Source: Gibbula magus (lineage: Eukaryota; Mollusca; Gastropoda; Trochida; Trochidae). Taken from it: a stretch of DNA of 64,000 nucleotides. How positions within the stretch are numbered: position 1 is the first letter of the stretch; the number at the start of each line of letters is the position of its first letter. This document shows positions 46,905 to 59,310 of this stretch, one piece after another. The notes beneath the pieces were generated by a model that did no database searches, was not told where the DNA came from, and was given only the letters and a program-made list of their open reading frames with translations. A program made the position numbers and the translations under genes. The stretch lies in NCBI GenBank assembly GCA_936450465.1, contig OW388296.1, forward strand, positions 48,001,750-48,065,749, read 5' to 3'.

Positions 46905-47165
46905 ATTTCCTGTGAATACTATGAGTGTTTAGGTATCGCTACGTCAGTCAGATTACTTGATCAACCTTGTAGCGGTTATTTTAATGTGAACACCTTAAAC
47001 TTGCCCTTTGATGGGAAATAGACTCGCAAGGCTTTATCATGTACATTCCTTTTAGAACTCTTTCATTGGTTCAGGAATATCATTTAGCGATTGCTTAAAC
47101 TAAGTCTTATTTACCTTTTTGTGAGATCCTTTTTTCAGTAAAAACGGCGTGCTACAGAGCATTTG
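46905..47165 (+). repeat. GTGCTACAGC-type element, partial copy
   Basis: GTGAATACTATGAGTGTTTAGGT-like start, GGGAAATAGACTCGCA, TTTTGTGAGATC and CGGCGTGCTACAGAGC match the 9060-10315 run. Confidence 0.65.
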
Positions 47166-47689
47166 AATACGTGCCAAGGGAAAATGTCATTTCCCAAGGC
47201 ATTTGCTGACGAATTTAAATATGTGATATAAGTTCCAAACACGTTAAAACAACGTGCACTTGTTTGATCTTGTTTATTTAGTACGTGACACGGGAAATAT
47301 GTCATGCTCGTTTCTTAGGTTTATAGTGACGAAATAAAAGTTATGGTCAATGTTAGAGTTCCAAAACTTGCGTCTTTCATCAAGTGCAAGGTTGAAATAT
47401 CAAAGAATATGACTTCATTTAAATGGTCTTATATGAAAGAAAAAACAAAGTTTCAAAGACATATCATTGATCAAACAAAAATTATAGCCTAGCTAGATTA
47501 TAGTTTCTGCGCTCAGTCTAAAATACGAAAGTTTATATTATCTAAAACTAGGTTTGCAAAATACATTTAGAGGGGATTTTCAACGGCATTGGCTGACACT
47601 ATATCAAGGTAAAATAAGTTTGATACAGGTAAACTTTATTTCTCAAATTTTACTTTTTGTTTATCAATTTAATATTTTTTTTCAAAAGG

Positions 47690-48395
47690 TAATAAATAAA
47701 AACAGGAAGGTAATAAAGAAGTGAAGAAAATCAAGTATAAGAAAAATAATCAATTCAAACTGAAATTCCGTATTTATCACAAACCCTTTACTAACCGTGC
47801 TTGAGCAACGAGAAGAAAGATAATCAATGAAGAGATGAAAGATAATTAACAATGAAAATAAAGGTTATCACAAAAATAAGAAAAAGCTATCAACAAAGAG
47901 ATGAAAGGTATTCAACAAATCAAAAAAGCAGCGAAAGATTCAGAGATAGAGGACAGGTAATGAAAACAGGGCGGTTAGGTAAACATGAAGAAGAAAGATA
48001 AAATAAGGCAATAAAAGTTATAAACAAAAAGAGGAAATATATTCCACAAAGCAAAATAGACAGAGAAAGAGGACAGGTAATGAAAACAGAGCGGTTAGGT
48101 AATCAATGAAAAGAAGAAAGATAATCAATAAAGACAATAAAGGTGATCAACAAAAAGAGGAAAAATATTCAACAAAGGAAAATAGTACTATACATAGGGA
48201 TGAAATATGATAATAATGAAAGAAAGTGAAAATATCATATAAACAAAATGAAGAAAGGTAATCAACAAAATGTAAACAAGAAAGAAAAAAGGTAATGATC
48301 AAATCGAAAATAATAAACAATATTAATAATTATATAATAATCAACAAAGAGAAGAAAGCAAATCAACAAAGAGAAAACAATTAAAAAATATCGAA
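47690..48395 (+). repeat. A/G-rich quasi-repeat
   Basis: Loosely repeated words AAGAAAGATAATCAA, GGTAATCAACAAA and GAGGAAATATTC. GAGGACAGGTAATGAAAACA occurs twice (47950 and 48070 areas). The strand is almost free of C. No frame is supported. Confidence 0.6.
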
Positions 48396-48514
48396 GAAAA
48401 TTTGTGTTAATTATTATGTATTATGATCAACATTTCATTTCAAGATACAATTTCAACAAAGTAATTTTTCAGCAGTCATGTTTGTCATAAAAGTACATTT
48501 GGTCATAAAAGGCA

Positions 48515-49020
48515 CTGAAGCACGTTTTTATCCATATTATGTTTCCTCAAATTTGCCATTTATTATATAAAGTTTATACATTATATTGGTAGGTCAATGG
48601 GTGAAAAAACTCATTACACCACCCGGTAAGCAGTATCCATAGAAAACGGCTATCCATATTCGAAGAAATGGTGCGACATTTAAAGCAACAATGGCGTGAC
48701 ACTCTTCAGTGGGAGAGGTAGATGTGTAGGTCTCATGAGAATTTGAGAGTTACGACAGCAAGATGGTTGACCATTCCATCATAGTATCATATCTAAAGCT
48801 CTACTCTGGGTGTTTAGGTCAGATCGCTTCAACTACCCTCAGTCGGTCATATTAATGAAAACACATTAAAATGGCCGCTTGATGGAAAATAAACTCGCAT
48901 GGCTTAACCGAACCATGTACATTCGTTTCAGAACTCGTTAAATTGACTCGGCAGTATTATTTAGCCATTGGTAACACTTATTCATGTTTTTGTGAGAGCA
49001 ATTTATATCAGTCAGAAAAT
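48515..49020 (+). repeat. GTGCTACAGC-type element, close copy of 9060-9570
   Basis: Nearly the whole of 9060-9570 is repeated, from GGCACTGAAGCACGTTTTT through AACCATGTACATTCGTTTCA, with few differences. The upstream 48410-48515 also matches 8955-9060. Confidence 0.85.
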
Positions 49021-49124
49021 CGTTTTGGTTTTAAAAAGGAAACTAAAAACTACTACACAACAACAACTATATTATCTGAAACAATTTTTCCAAAATATTT
49101 TAAAATGTGATAAAAATGTGTAAC

Positions 49125-49500
49125 GTCGAATCAATAAGTAAATAAATTGTTTACCTGAAAATATCCACACAACTGTAAAGTATTGAGCACACTGAAGCAA
49201 ATATCATTGCCAGGGTGTATAAATACTGGTTTGATAACTTTTCCTCGAAAATATATATGGGGTTTTCAAAAGGTTCTTAGAAGCATGGATTTCCCAGGAA
49301 CATTTTTCTGATTCATACATACGTTTCATGAGTGGCATGTTGTAGCATGTGATACGCTTTAACCTCTTAAATCCGACAAGCATATTTATGGGGGTTTTCC
49401 TCTATCAAGAGGGTAACTCTCAAAAACAACACTACAGTATACATGTAAATGGGTTGGCTGGTACAAATACCTGCATGTAGCTGGTCACACATAACGCGGA
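49125..49500 (+). repeat. Dispersed repeat family R1, copy 3
   Basis: TAAATTGTTTACCTGAAAAT, GAAGCATGGATTTCCCAGG, TTAACCTCTTAAATCCG and TGTAAATGGGTTGGCTGGT. Confidence 0.7.
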
Positions 49501-49550
49501 GGTATAATTTTACTAATATATGAGCAAGTACAAGAATAATTACTATTCTA

Positions 49551-49888
49551 AAGGGACAGTAGCACGTTTCTTCCCTCAAATAAGTCGATGAAATGTAAAT
49601 GAAAAATAATCTCACCAATAGTAAATTACCCTTCTCTCTTTAAACAATCAAGTTTAAAAATGAGTGTACATGGTTCGACAAAGCCATGGGAATAATATTT
49701 TTGTAATTTGAAAAAGTAAAAGGTGTTCACATTAACATTGCCGTCATGCAAATTTGGCTTTATACACAACATTATTATTACCACTACAGATAATTGGTTT
49801 GTGTAATAAGACGTTTTACCCTCTTATGTAAATATAAATGACTTGAATTATCTTTGAAATTTAAAAAAAAAAGTGCTACAGCCCCTTA
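49551..49888 (-). mobile_element. TTAA-type MITE (AGGGG-AGTAGCACG), copy 2
   Basis: Ends AGGGACAGTAGCACGTTTCT and AAAAGTGCTACAGCCCCTT. The interior is the reverse complement of 52092-52435. Confidence 0.7.
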
Positions 49889-50234
49889 AAATGAATGAAA
49901 GAGACAATGGAAGTAATTTCTTTCTTATTGAGATTTCAGGGGGAATGACCAAAGATTATTTTAAATTAAGTTCAATATCATCAACTGATACTTCCAACGT
50001 GCAAATGATTTGAATAGACTAGATATCGACAATGTATTAAAATGCAAATTAAAGTGAAAAATAATGTATTAAACAATTGTGTTTAGAAGAGAAAAATTGC
50101 AAATCTCAGTATTGGGTCAATGTTTCAAGAAAATGACGAATAAATCTCCTCAAAAACATAACTCATTTCATTGTTTATAAATGGGTATGAATTATCAAAG
50201 TAGACAATAACATTTTGGCTCACTTTATGACCTT
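49889..50234. other. Unrecognised AT-rich stretch
   Basis: A block around 49910-50010 (AGGGGGAATGA, TTCCAACGTGCAAA) resembles 12880-12960. Nothing else is recognised. Confidence 0.4.
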
Positions 50235-50890
50235 TTTTTTACCAATCTAAATAAGTTTAGATCAACAGGTATATTAGGTTATACCGTGTTGATCTAACAT
50301 CCACCAATGCATAGGGCTGTACTGTTGAGTGTTGATAAAGGAGCTCTACGAACGACTGTTTGTAAGGGGTGATAACTCTTGACTGGAAAATTCAACTCAT
50401 GTGAACTTTTCATTTTTACGGGTTATAGAGCAAATATGTTGTCCTCATAAAACAAATCTCATTACAATGTCTGAAGACCTATTGTTTTCATTCTGATTCC
50501 CTGAAATAACTATGGCCTTTTTGACCGAATTTTGCGCCACGAATTCCGAACTAACGGCTGAAACGATGATAACGAGCTGGATTTTGGATTTTGGACTTCT
50601 TTCTTGAGTCAAAACTTCAAACCTCAATAGCTCGAAAACCTATCAAGATATTTTCACAAAACTTTCACCAAAATGTGGGCAACAACATTCCCTTTCGATA
50701 AGTAATAATAGATTTTTTTCTATAAAAAAATGAAAAATTTGTGAACTTTCCCAGTAAATAATGGCAATACATTCAGCTATGTGTGATAGCTCATTTGAAT
50801 TATGACCTTGAATTCGATTAACCTGTCCTTGATTATGGTCCTTTTTAAAAAGGGCGTTTTTCGGCTCCATGTTCAAAGGGACAAAATTAT
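50235..50890 (-). repeat. Dispersed repeat family R3, copy 2
   Basis: Reverse complement of 26160-26780 across most of its length. Confidence 0.75.
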
Positions 50891-51044
50891 TTATCGAAAA
50901 ACAACTGAAGAAAGCAACGTGTTTAATACCTCAGTCTGAAGTAGAAACGTCATTTATCAAGGACAATAAACTTCAAGCACGTATTTGTAATAGTTTACGT
51001 GTGAAAGATCAAAGAAGATTGTCAGTATCCATTTTCCTCCCCAG

Positions 51045-51460
51045 CCTGTGGGTGTGGATACACATATTAAGTATCTCTTTTCATTGACCAATCAAAAGTG
51101 CCCCAAGGTTACAGATGCTCTCAGTCCGAAATGTGAAAGTCCGGTTTGATCAAAATCGACCTTGTTCTGAAGAATAATATCTTCAAGTGCAACGATACAT
51201 GTGTTATATATATAGTGTACCCGTATCCATATTCCTCCCCTGCCTGTGATGTAGGTCTACTTAGATACGAACTTATATACTAACGATACGATATATATAT
51301 ATATCCTCTCCACCCTCGACCGATCTGAATTCGTATCTCGGTAGATGGCACTGTTTTGTGACTTTTATTCCTCGGAATACAGTCAATTTTAATCAGACTT
51401 CGTGAAAATCAAGGGCTATTGTCGTTTAAAAATATTCATCGTATCAACCCGAACTTTTGA
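51045..51460. repeat. Foldback family R5, copy 3
   Basis: Same order as 41505-41840, with extra sequence in the loop including a short TA run (51290-51304) and CCTCTCCACCCTCGACCGAT. Confidence 0.7.
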
Positions 51461-51534
51461 TAAATGCATGAATAATATTAATGTGTATCCAAAGCATATG
51501 AACATTTCAGAAGGAAAGATTTAAAAACAAGGCA

Positions 51535-51800
51535 AAAGTTCTCAGGAACGTACTTCTGGTTCATAAATAAGTTTCATGAGTGTTTATCCTTTCCTTGGCA
51601 TGTTATATGCTTTAACCTCTTAAATCCGTCATGTGTATTTATGGGGTGTTCAAGAGTCTCTACCCAGAAGGCAACCATTCTCAAAACAACCCTACAGTGA
51701 AGATGACTTGGTTGGTTCCAACATACTATTCTCGAGGAAAACCTAGTTGTAACATGCAGCTGATCACACAAAACGCGCAGGTTTAATTTTATTCATATAT
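51535..51800 (+). repeat. Dispersed repeat family R1, copy 4
   Basis: TTCTCAGGAACGTACTTCTG, ACCTCTTAAATCCGTCATG and CAGCTGATCACAC match the corresponding parts of 49300-49500. Confidence 0.65.
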
Positions 51801-52091
51801 GAACAACTAGGACTGCCGTGACTGTACTTAGGTCAAAACCTCTGCTTAAACTTGAACTCCATGTTTGACTTAAACCTTTACTTAGTCAGCTTCTCTGCTT
51901 TAAAATGAGATATCAATCATGTCTCTATCATTAGTAGTTTGTTTTACAAAAAAATATCAAAGGAAATGCTCGTCTGAAAATGGAAAAAAACCCACATATT
52001 AATGGACCCCTACATTATGTTTCTCATGATTAAGACAAAATGGTTAATATTTTCATAACAAGATGTAACGTAGAAAAGGTTGTGCTTAAAA

Positions 52092-52435
52092 GGGGCAGTA
52101 GCACGTTTTTCGCAAATTTTATTTTTCAAATGTCCCGTTTATAATGATAGTTTATGGCATTTATATTTACAATAGAGGGTAAAACATTTTACACAAACCA
52201 ATTTGTGGTTATAACGATGTTGCGTATACAGAAAAAAAATGAATGACGGCCATTTTATTGTGAACACATTTTATTATTTTGAATGACAAAAACGATTGAC
52301 ATGGCTTTACGGAAACATGTACACTCACTTTTTAAATTGATTTTCCGAAGAGAGAAGGGTATTTTACTATTGGTGACATTATTTTTCAAATACATTTCAT
52401 CGACTTATTTCAGCGAAAAAACGTGCTACTGCCCC
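52092..52435 (+). mobile_element. TTAA-type MITE (AGGGG-AGTAGCACG), copy 3
   Basis: Ends GGGGCAGTAGCACGTTTTT and AAAAACGTGCTACTGCCCC are near-perfect inverted repeats next to TTAA. Its right half recurs at 61920-62070 as the left edge of the downstream duplicate. Confidence 0.8.
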
Positions 52436-52537
52436 TTTAATATCCACTTACGTAGATGTAATCATTATTTAGATTGCATACATAATTTATGCATTATCTT
52501 CTTCTGAATATTAAAACACAATTTAAAACAAAAGCTA

Positions 52538-53399
52538 CCGTATTCATCTTAATAAACGCCCTCTCCTAATAAACTCCCCACTAAGCCATTTTTGACTCGG
52601 GGAAAATGACCCCTAATAAACGCCCCTCTTTTGTATCGACTTATCTCACTGATGTTTCATTGAAGAAGAGTTTTCAATCTTGCTATCAACCTCTTATGTC
52701 CAGTAAAGTGTAAGGTACATGGTATTTCCAGTCCCCCGGCGACTGTCAAATGTCTGTAACGATCGACACTACACATTTTATGCAACCGCCATGTTTTAAG
52801 AAACAGGAAAATGTCTGGCTCAACTCTCTTGGAAGATTTCCCAAAACTACAGATGACACTAGCACACTGACCGCAAATTTGTCATGAACGTTATTTTGTT
52901 CACGTGTAGTTGTCAATGTAATATAAATAAATGAAGAATATCATGACCCGGGAATAGTGTTTACATAATCGTTCTGCACCATGTGCTTATCACCTGATTG
53001 TGTTTATGCTGCCATTCATTGGTGGTTATATTTAGATTCCTAGCGAACTAAAGTTTCATTGGATAAGAGTAATGACCCGACAAGATGGTGGATTCAATTA
53101 CTCAATGTATCTTCGTAAGTTTTAATTAGTTTCAATTGCCATTGCAAATTGTGTATCAGTACTGGTTGAAATTTGAAACAAATAATAAACTGCGATATTT
53201 AACTCTTCTTTACAGTTATTTGATACACTTATTTTGATTAAAACTCTGAAATAAAATTGATGTTTCTTTTTCTTTTGGACATCAACAGACATTTTTTTAA
53301 TAAACGCCCCCTTTTTACGATTTTTTTAAAGTCATTTTAATAAACGCCCCCTTTTTCCAATTTTGTAAACGCCCAGGGCTTCTATTACGGCGAATACGG
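52538..53399. mobile_element. 862-bp TA-flanked MITE (CCGTATTC ... GAATACGG)
   Basis: TA occurs at 52536-52537 and 53400-53401. The inverted ends CCGTATTC and GAATACGG are followed inward by AATAAACGCCC-type words in both orientations. The duplicate locus reads straight across with a single TA (around 62167-62172), which proves the exact insertion boundaries. TA duplication suggests Tc1/mariner-type mobilisation. Confidence 0.85.
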
Positions 53400-53714
53400 T
53401 ATATGTTTTATTATTTTGGATCAAAACGTTACGCTCAGTTGTAAGATCCGACTGACATGACCGTTTGTTCTGATGGATTGTGACGTCACAGGGTACGATT
53501 CCACGAGGTATGGTTGCACATTTTATCAGCATTCATCGAGAAATGGCAGCAGGTTTTTGAGAGCTCTCGTCCAATCAGAAACGCAGATATTAGTGTTAGA
53601 AAACCATTTTGTAATTATTAATAAATGACATCTCTACTACCTCGCTAGAGCTCAAATCAGCAGTTAAATTCAACAGCTTATCTTTGTTTCCATTGTCATT
53701 TGGTGGCTATCCAT

Positions 53715-54170
53715 TCGAATTCAGTCTGATTGAAATCAACCGTTTTTCGAGGAATAAAAGTTGCAAAATAGTGCATCTACTGGGATTCGAACTCATAATT
53801 ATCTTCCAGAGGTTTCCTTGGAAAACTGTCTGATAACATCCTGTAGGCTCGCATGTTCTGATGCTATCAAGGTAGCCAATCACAGAACGTCGAGCAAAAG
53901 CTTTTGGTATGAGAAGCTAGGGGCAAGTTACTCCAAACAGCCATACTTTCGTCTGTTTCAGTAACGTTAGGAATGGATGATTCCGAATGCTTTCAAAACG
54001 TTGCTCGTTAAAAACCATGATGTGATTGGTCAGCAATCTGACTGGGTTTGTCTAAACTAAACTGGTACAGAACGATACCTATATAGGGTGTGGACCTTGT
54101 GGAGAGGTATCTCAAGAACCTGTTCGTATCCCGGGAGATGCATTATTTTGCAAATTTAATTCCTCAGTAT
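53715..54170. mobile_element. Foldback family R5, complete copy in duplicate 1
   Basis: GAGGAATAAAAGTTGCAAAA with GTGCATCTACTGGGATTCGA at the left is mirrored at the right by ATCCCGGGAGATGCATTATT and TTGCAAATTTAATTCCTC. The arms are about 50 bp. The B-box-like GAGTTCGAATCCC in the left arm is probably fortuitous. Confidence 0.75.
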
Positions 54171-54784
54171 TTTTTTTTTATAGTGGCTCACTCTCCGCTG
54201 TTTTCCTTTCATTGTGACTTCATTATCTGTCAAATGTAAGACTATCATCAGATTTGACAGGTCCGATAGACACATGGTAGTTTGATGTAGCACTGTTAGA
54301 ATAGAAAAAAGAACAAATATTTGGCATTAAAATGTATTTCATTACCTATCTATCAGAATATATGGAGGAAATGTTTCATCTCGGGAACTAAACTTATCAC
54401 CTCAGTTGATTTTATCAATTGTATGATTTTCAATTGCAAATATCTCACGTTTTCGAAATGATAATCTAAAACTGAAAAGTACAGGTGTTTAGTTAGCAGT
54501 CAAAGAATACTTCTGTAATCTACATGTCTTTTTAATTGAAAAATTATTTTTTTTACATTTTAAACTTCTTCAAAAATTATTTTTGATGATACACAATTGC
54601 CCATTGACATATAAGACATATTCTATGTGAAAATTGATAAATGTGCCTGATTTTGAACATTAATTCATTCAAACTACTGCAGATAAGTATAATTGTATCT
54701 TGTCACAGTCAAATGCATCTGATTTCTTTTAAATATTGCATTTATCGAAACCAACTGAGGTCATAACTTTCTTTTGCCGGGTAG

Positions 54785-55459
54785 TTTAAGTGCGAAGTTC
54801 GAGTAGTTCTGATTGGTAAGACCAGATGTGGCAAAAGCGCCACAGGGAACACTCTTCTTGGACGCCATGGGTTCATTTCCAAAACAGGCGCCTTGTCTGT
54901 AACATGCCAGTACGCCAGAGTTCTTCACAATAACAAAAGTCTCATCCTCATGGATACACCAGGTATGTTCGACACGAACGTTTCCAAAGACGTAACTTCA
55001 ACGGAAATAATGAAATGTGTCGCGATTACCTCCCCTGGTATCCATGCCGTTACCTTGGTAACCAAGATTGGCAGATTCACTAGTACTGAAGAAGAACAGA
55101 AAACTGTTGAACTTTTCAACTTTGGTGAAGATGTGAAGAGATACATGATCATCGTGTTCACAGGAAAAGATAATTTGGTCAGAGGAAATCAGTCATTTGA
55201 ATCGTTTGTTAAAACGGTCCAAAGCATCTGCAAAATCTTGTTGCTGAGTGTGACCATGATGACCAAGAATGGAGGTGAATTCTACATCTCTGAGATGTAC
55301 GAAATGGCAGAAGCGTTGGTGCGGAAGAGGGAGCAGGAAATCAAGGACGTTCTTGAGGTGCAAGAGCGACAGAAGGAAATACAGGAGGAGAACCAGAAGA
55401 TGTCTACCCTTTTTAAACAGAAGGACGAAGAACTGCTGAAAGTCAGCCGAGAGTACTAG
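54785..55459 (+). CDS. GIMAP/AIG1-type GTPase exon, copy 1 (damaged)
   Basis: A plausible acceptor (CCGGGTAG, ends 54784) opens a frame of 224 codons. G1/P-loop GKTRCGKS at residues 11-18, followed by ATGNTLLG. G3 DTPG at 57-60. The AIG1 conserved box GRFTSTEEEQ begins at 96. A G4-like FTGKDNL is at 125. NGGEFYISEMY precedes a charged coiled-coil tail. GIMAPs are immune-associated, membrane- or vesicle-linked GTPases, expanded in molluscs. Compared with the family, about 40 residues holding the G5 region are missing between the G4 block and NGGEFY. The frame stops at a TAG (55457), yet homologous coiled-coil sequence continues beyond it (see the next entry). No upstream start exon was identified. 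Probably a pseudogene or a lineage-modified copy. Confidence 0.75.
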   Translation, partial: FKCEVRVVLIGKTRCGKSATGNTLLGRHGFISKTGALSVTCQYARVLHNNKSLILMDTPGMFDTNVSKDVTSTEIMKCVAITSPGIHAVTLVTKIGRFTSTEEEQKTVELFNFGEDVKRYMIIVFTGKDNLVRGNQSFESFVKTVQSICKILLLSVTMMTKNGGEFYISEMYEMAEALVRKREQEIKDVLEVQERQKEIQEENQKMSTLFKQKDEELLKVSREY

Positions 55460-55762
55460 TTCCAAGCTATTGTTGATAAAGAGATGGAAGAAGTAAAAGC
55501 TTTGAACCTAACTTCTGATAATGAAATATATTACGGATCTGATTTTGACGATGAGGTGGAAACAGAAGGATAGGTCTTTGAAGAGCCTTTATACGAGAAT
55601 ACTACGTGCAGGAAAGGGACCAACTATATGGCCAATGAAGAACAAGCCAGGAGTTAAGCTAGGAAAGAGATGGAAAGAAGAACAAGGATTTTTTGCTATT
55701 TTAAAAAAAAGATGACTGAAGTTCAAGCAATTATTCTTCCGCAAATCTGTGCAAGCATTTGA
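55460..55762 (+). pseudogene. Disrupted C-terminal tail of GIMAP copy 1
   Basis: Directly after the TAG the same frame reads FQAIVDKEMEEVKALNL to a second stop at 55571. In another frame NEEQARS, a stop, then ARKEMERRTRIFCYFKKKMT and VQAIILPQI continue in GIMAP-tail style. At least one premature stop and one frameshift are present. Confidence 0.6.
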
Positions 55763-58019
55763 GTCAGTTCCAGTACGTAATTAAATTGTTTTATTTAAAT
55801 GTGGGCGGATAATGGACAAGGCAGACATTATCTTTAAATTCTGTATGAAAGATATTTGCATATGTACGAGTACCACATCTGTTCAGAATACATCCTGGAG
55901 ACTGATGTTTGTACTTTTATTCTTTTCCAATAGGCCGTGGGTTTTTTCAGTACCCTATTAATGTGTTTTCTAAAAATTAACATATTCATAGTAATAATAG
56001 GGACCACTAGGGCGATGCCTTAAACCTAGTTTCAATGTTAGTGATTAAGGTTAGATAAGAAATTAAACCTTACTCGATTTTTATCATTCATACATTGGTG
56101 TTATCCTACTAACAGATGATTAATATGCCATGCAATGTTCAAGTATGAACTTTTGAACAAGGACCTTTTCTCTAATAGATTAACACTTATAACTGACCTC
56201 AAGTCGATACATGGTTTACAAAATAGTTTATCAGCATTTATTTGAAACAAACCATTTTTATGAATATGTTAATTCGATACATATCGTTTGGGATAGTGAT
56301 AAGATAGTGCACTCCTTTTGAATGGTAAAACGTGCCTCAGCATAAATGATACTTAATATTAATTAAACATTTTAACGTAACAGTGACGTATTTTACGATA
56401 GTGACATGCTGCTGAGCATGTATATTAATGCCCAGCTTGTCGAAGCTTGTCGAGCTGTCAAATGTCAAATGATTACATTTCAAACTTCCTTAACAAGTGA
56501 CGGATTTAAAAAACCTAGGTTCTACTATCCACTAAACATATGGATAAAATATCGATTGCAGCTTAATCGCCAGGACCACGATTTTCGAACCTCTCTTTGC
56601 TGTCATCCTCCATAATCGAGGAGATATGCTCTGATAAATCTAAACACTGTACACAGTATATTCTGGACTCATGCATGGCTCAGCCGTTAACGTTATTACC
56701 TCCCTAGGCTTGCCTGCCTTTTCTCATCGGTGTCTTAGCAGGAAGACGACAGTTGGAAATCAAATTGAATCGACAGGCGGTAGGCTTTGATGTTATATGT
56801 TTTGTTAACAGGGGATAAACGCGGGAGTTAACTATAAAACTTGGATCGAGCAACGAAACTAAACATTCCATGTTAATTATTATCGACTGTGATGAACCTT
56901 CTCATTAACCATCCAGGTGCATGCGAGTATGGAAGGGGATTTGTGCCATAAATAAAGACATGTTGACTTGTAACTTGTAAAGTGTAACATGTCGTTCACA
57001 ACCATCCAAGTCTCGAAAAGACAAGTCCAACCATGCAAAACTAACATTTTAAATCCTGTCAATCGTAACTTCCAATTCTCAACTTTACAAGGTTGAAATG
57101 TAGTCCTAGAAATCGTCGAAAAGTCAACTTGTCATTTTTAATTATTAAATCTTAATAATATGCACATTTTAATTTTGTAATGTTACAACATACATTTGAC
57201 AAATGAAAAATGGAAAATTAAGTGTTGCAAAGTCAGCTTTGTAAAACGGACTTAAGCATTTCGAGACTGACACGATTTGCATAGTTGCGAATGCAATGTT
57301 TCAAATTACATCTCCACATGAATTCGCATTGACCATATTTCGAAGTTTCCCGAACATTGCCGATGTTTTCCGAGGACGAGAGGCATTTGCCAAAAAAGAG
57401 ACCTCCCTTGCCACTGTCCCAGATGGGGAATCCCTTAGTCTATTTTGAGCCCAACGCTGGGACGAGTTGACCACGCCCCTGAAATCAAGGGGCGTAACTC
57501 TTGTTATGTCCTACAAAACAACGCACGTTGTCAGTTCATAGAGTGCTACTGTCACTTACATTCCGTGTGATAATGTCGCTTAGTTATAAAATGCCAAACG
57601 AAAATACCAATTGAAAATTAATTCTTATGTATTCTAATTAGTATTTCAATAAATTTTCAGGACATTTGACAAACAATTATTTTTGTTGCAACGCAAAACG
57701 AATGCGGAAGTAATGTAAATGTGGGATGACACTGACAGACATACAGGATCGCATGGCTCGATTGGCATTGATGCTATGATAAATGTATCCGATCCGTTAT
57801 CATAAAACTTCTTTCACTTACACATAAAACTGCAGATTTACAAACCATATATAGACATTCTACACCCGAAAAAATTAATTACTTTCTGTGCGTTCATTTA
57901 CACATTATCTTCTCTCAGTTAAATCATGTCAACATTCACTTTTTTATACTCCAATTTTACGTGTTTTCAGTAAAGTCTTTTGCATTCAGAATTATTCAAT
58001 TTGTTTATTTCAGAAGTGT
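55763..58019. other. Intergenic stretch
   Basis: No gene recognised. A short hairpin, CGCCCCTGAAATCAAGGGGCG, lies at 57473-57495. The frame at 56406-56615 has no support. Confidence 0.4.
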
Positions 58020-59310
58020 AGGCCATCGGCCCATAACTACATATGTTGGATTGTACATGACAAACTGGTTTTCAGCTTTAACATCTTTGGTACATTGCAT
58101 GATAAATAAAGCATGCTAAGTTATTAATAAGTTTACAATCTGATGTCAACATGAGAAATTTGAATTTATCTTCATTTGGAATTGTACAATATATCTGAGG
58201 TAAATATTTAGAACGGAGTTGGTGGAATTTGGAACATACAAGGAGAAAATGGTACTCATCCTAAATATAACCTTCATTACATTGTAAACACAGTCTATCA
58301 TATCTATTCATATTAAAATGCCTTCCGGTTTCGATACGTAAATGATGTGAAAAACATCTCAATTGAGCAATAGCTACTCTAAACTTCTTGATATTAACTG
58401 CACTTAAGTATAATTCCTTTGAAAATGATAGTTTGAAATAAGAATAAGCGATAGATTTGGTACCAATTTGAAGAGAGCTATGCCAATTCTGCTCATGAAT
58501 ACATTTCAAACGACTCATAAACTCTGATAAGAACGACGTAGGAAGACTAACACATTGCTGTTCCCAGACATAACCAAAGCCTAAACTGTTCAACAGATCC
58601 CGACACTTCGAAGCCCAATTAATTTTATTATGTTCTAAAGCCCTTAACATCATGTAGTAACATTTCTTAGGATGGCGGTTATCGGGCATAGATAATAATT
58701 TAAGCCAATATGTTATTGCCTTTTTGTATGCAGTTAAAAAGAGAGGGTAACGTCCACATTCGCCTCTAGCTATATTATTTGGGGTAGAAATCTTAACGCC
58801 TAAATATCGTTTGCAAGCTAAAGTATGTACCGATTCCATAAAATCATTCTGCCAGAACCCCCAGACTTCGGAACCGTAAAGCAGAATAGGAGCTATTTTC
58901 ATATCAAATATTTTAAAATACAATTCATATGATATATCCCCAAGCTTACTTAATATTTTAAGAACACCGAAAAAAGCCTTTTTACCTTGCAAAGCTGCAT
59001 TTGAACAATGACTGGACCAAGATAGACCTCTAGTGAGAATTACACCCAGGTATTTATATGAAGATACAGATTCCAATTCCTTACCATTGAAGAACCATCT
59101 TTCTCGTTTTGATAAAGAGCCACCTTTCTGAAAAACAACAATTTTAGTCTTACACAAATTTACTTCAAGTCCATATTCTTTACAAAATTTCTCTAAAACA
59201 TTGATACGTTTCTGCAAACCTCCTATAGTATCAGATATAAGAGCTATGTCATCAGCAAAAAGAAGAAGAAACACCTGAATAACATCGGGATGAAGCTGAA
59301 TGCCTGGCAT
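58020..59310 (-). mobile_element. LINE (non-LTR retrotransposon), 5'-truncated
   Basis: A minus-strand frame of 349 codons (59310-58261) begins just before the RT palm motif FADDIALIS (residues 18-26). It continues through TKIVVFQKGG, YKYLGVILTRG and ILLYGSEVWG, typical of the RT thumb and C-terminal region in this class. A stop at 58261 interrupts the C-terminus: the next codons (DEYHFLLVCSKF) carry on the homology seen in the 6.4-kb copy. The shared 3' UTR with GGGCCGATGGCC reaches about 58020. RT fingers and endonuclease are absent, so it cannot move on its own. Confidence 0.8.

Noticed and set aside
54925..55465. Minus-strand frames across the GIMAP exon
   Set aside because: Shadows of the plus-strand GTPase frame, which carries all recognisable motifs.
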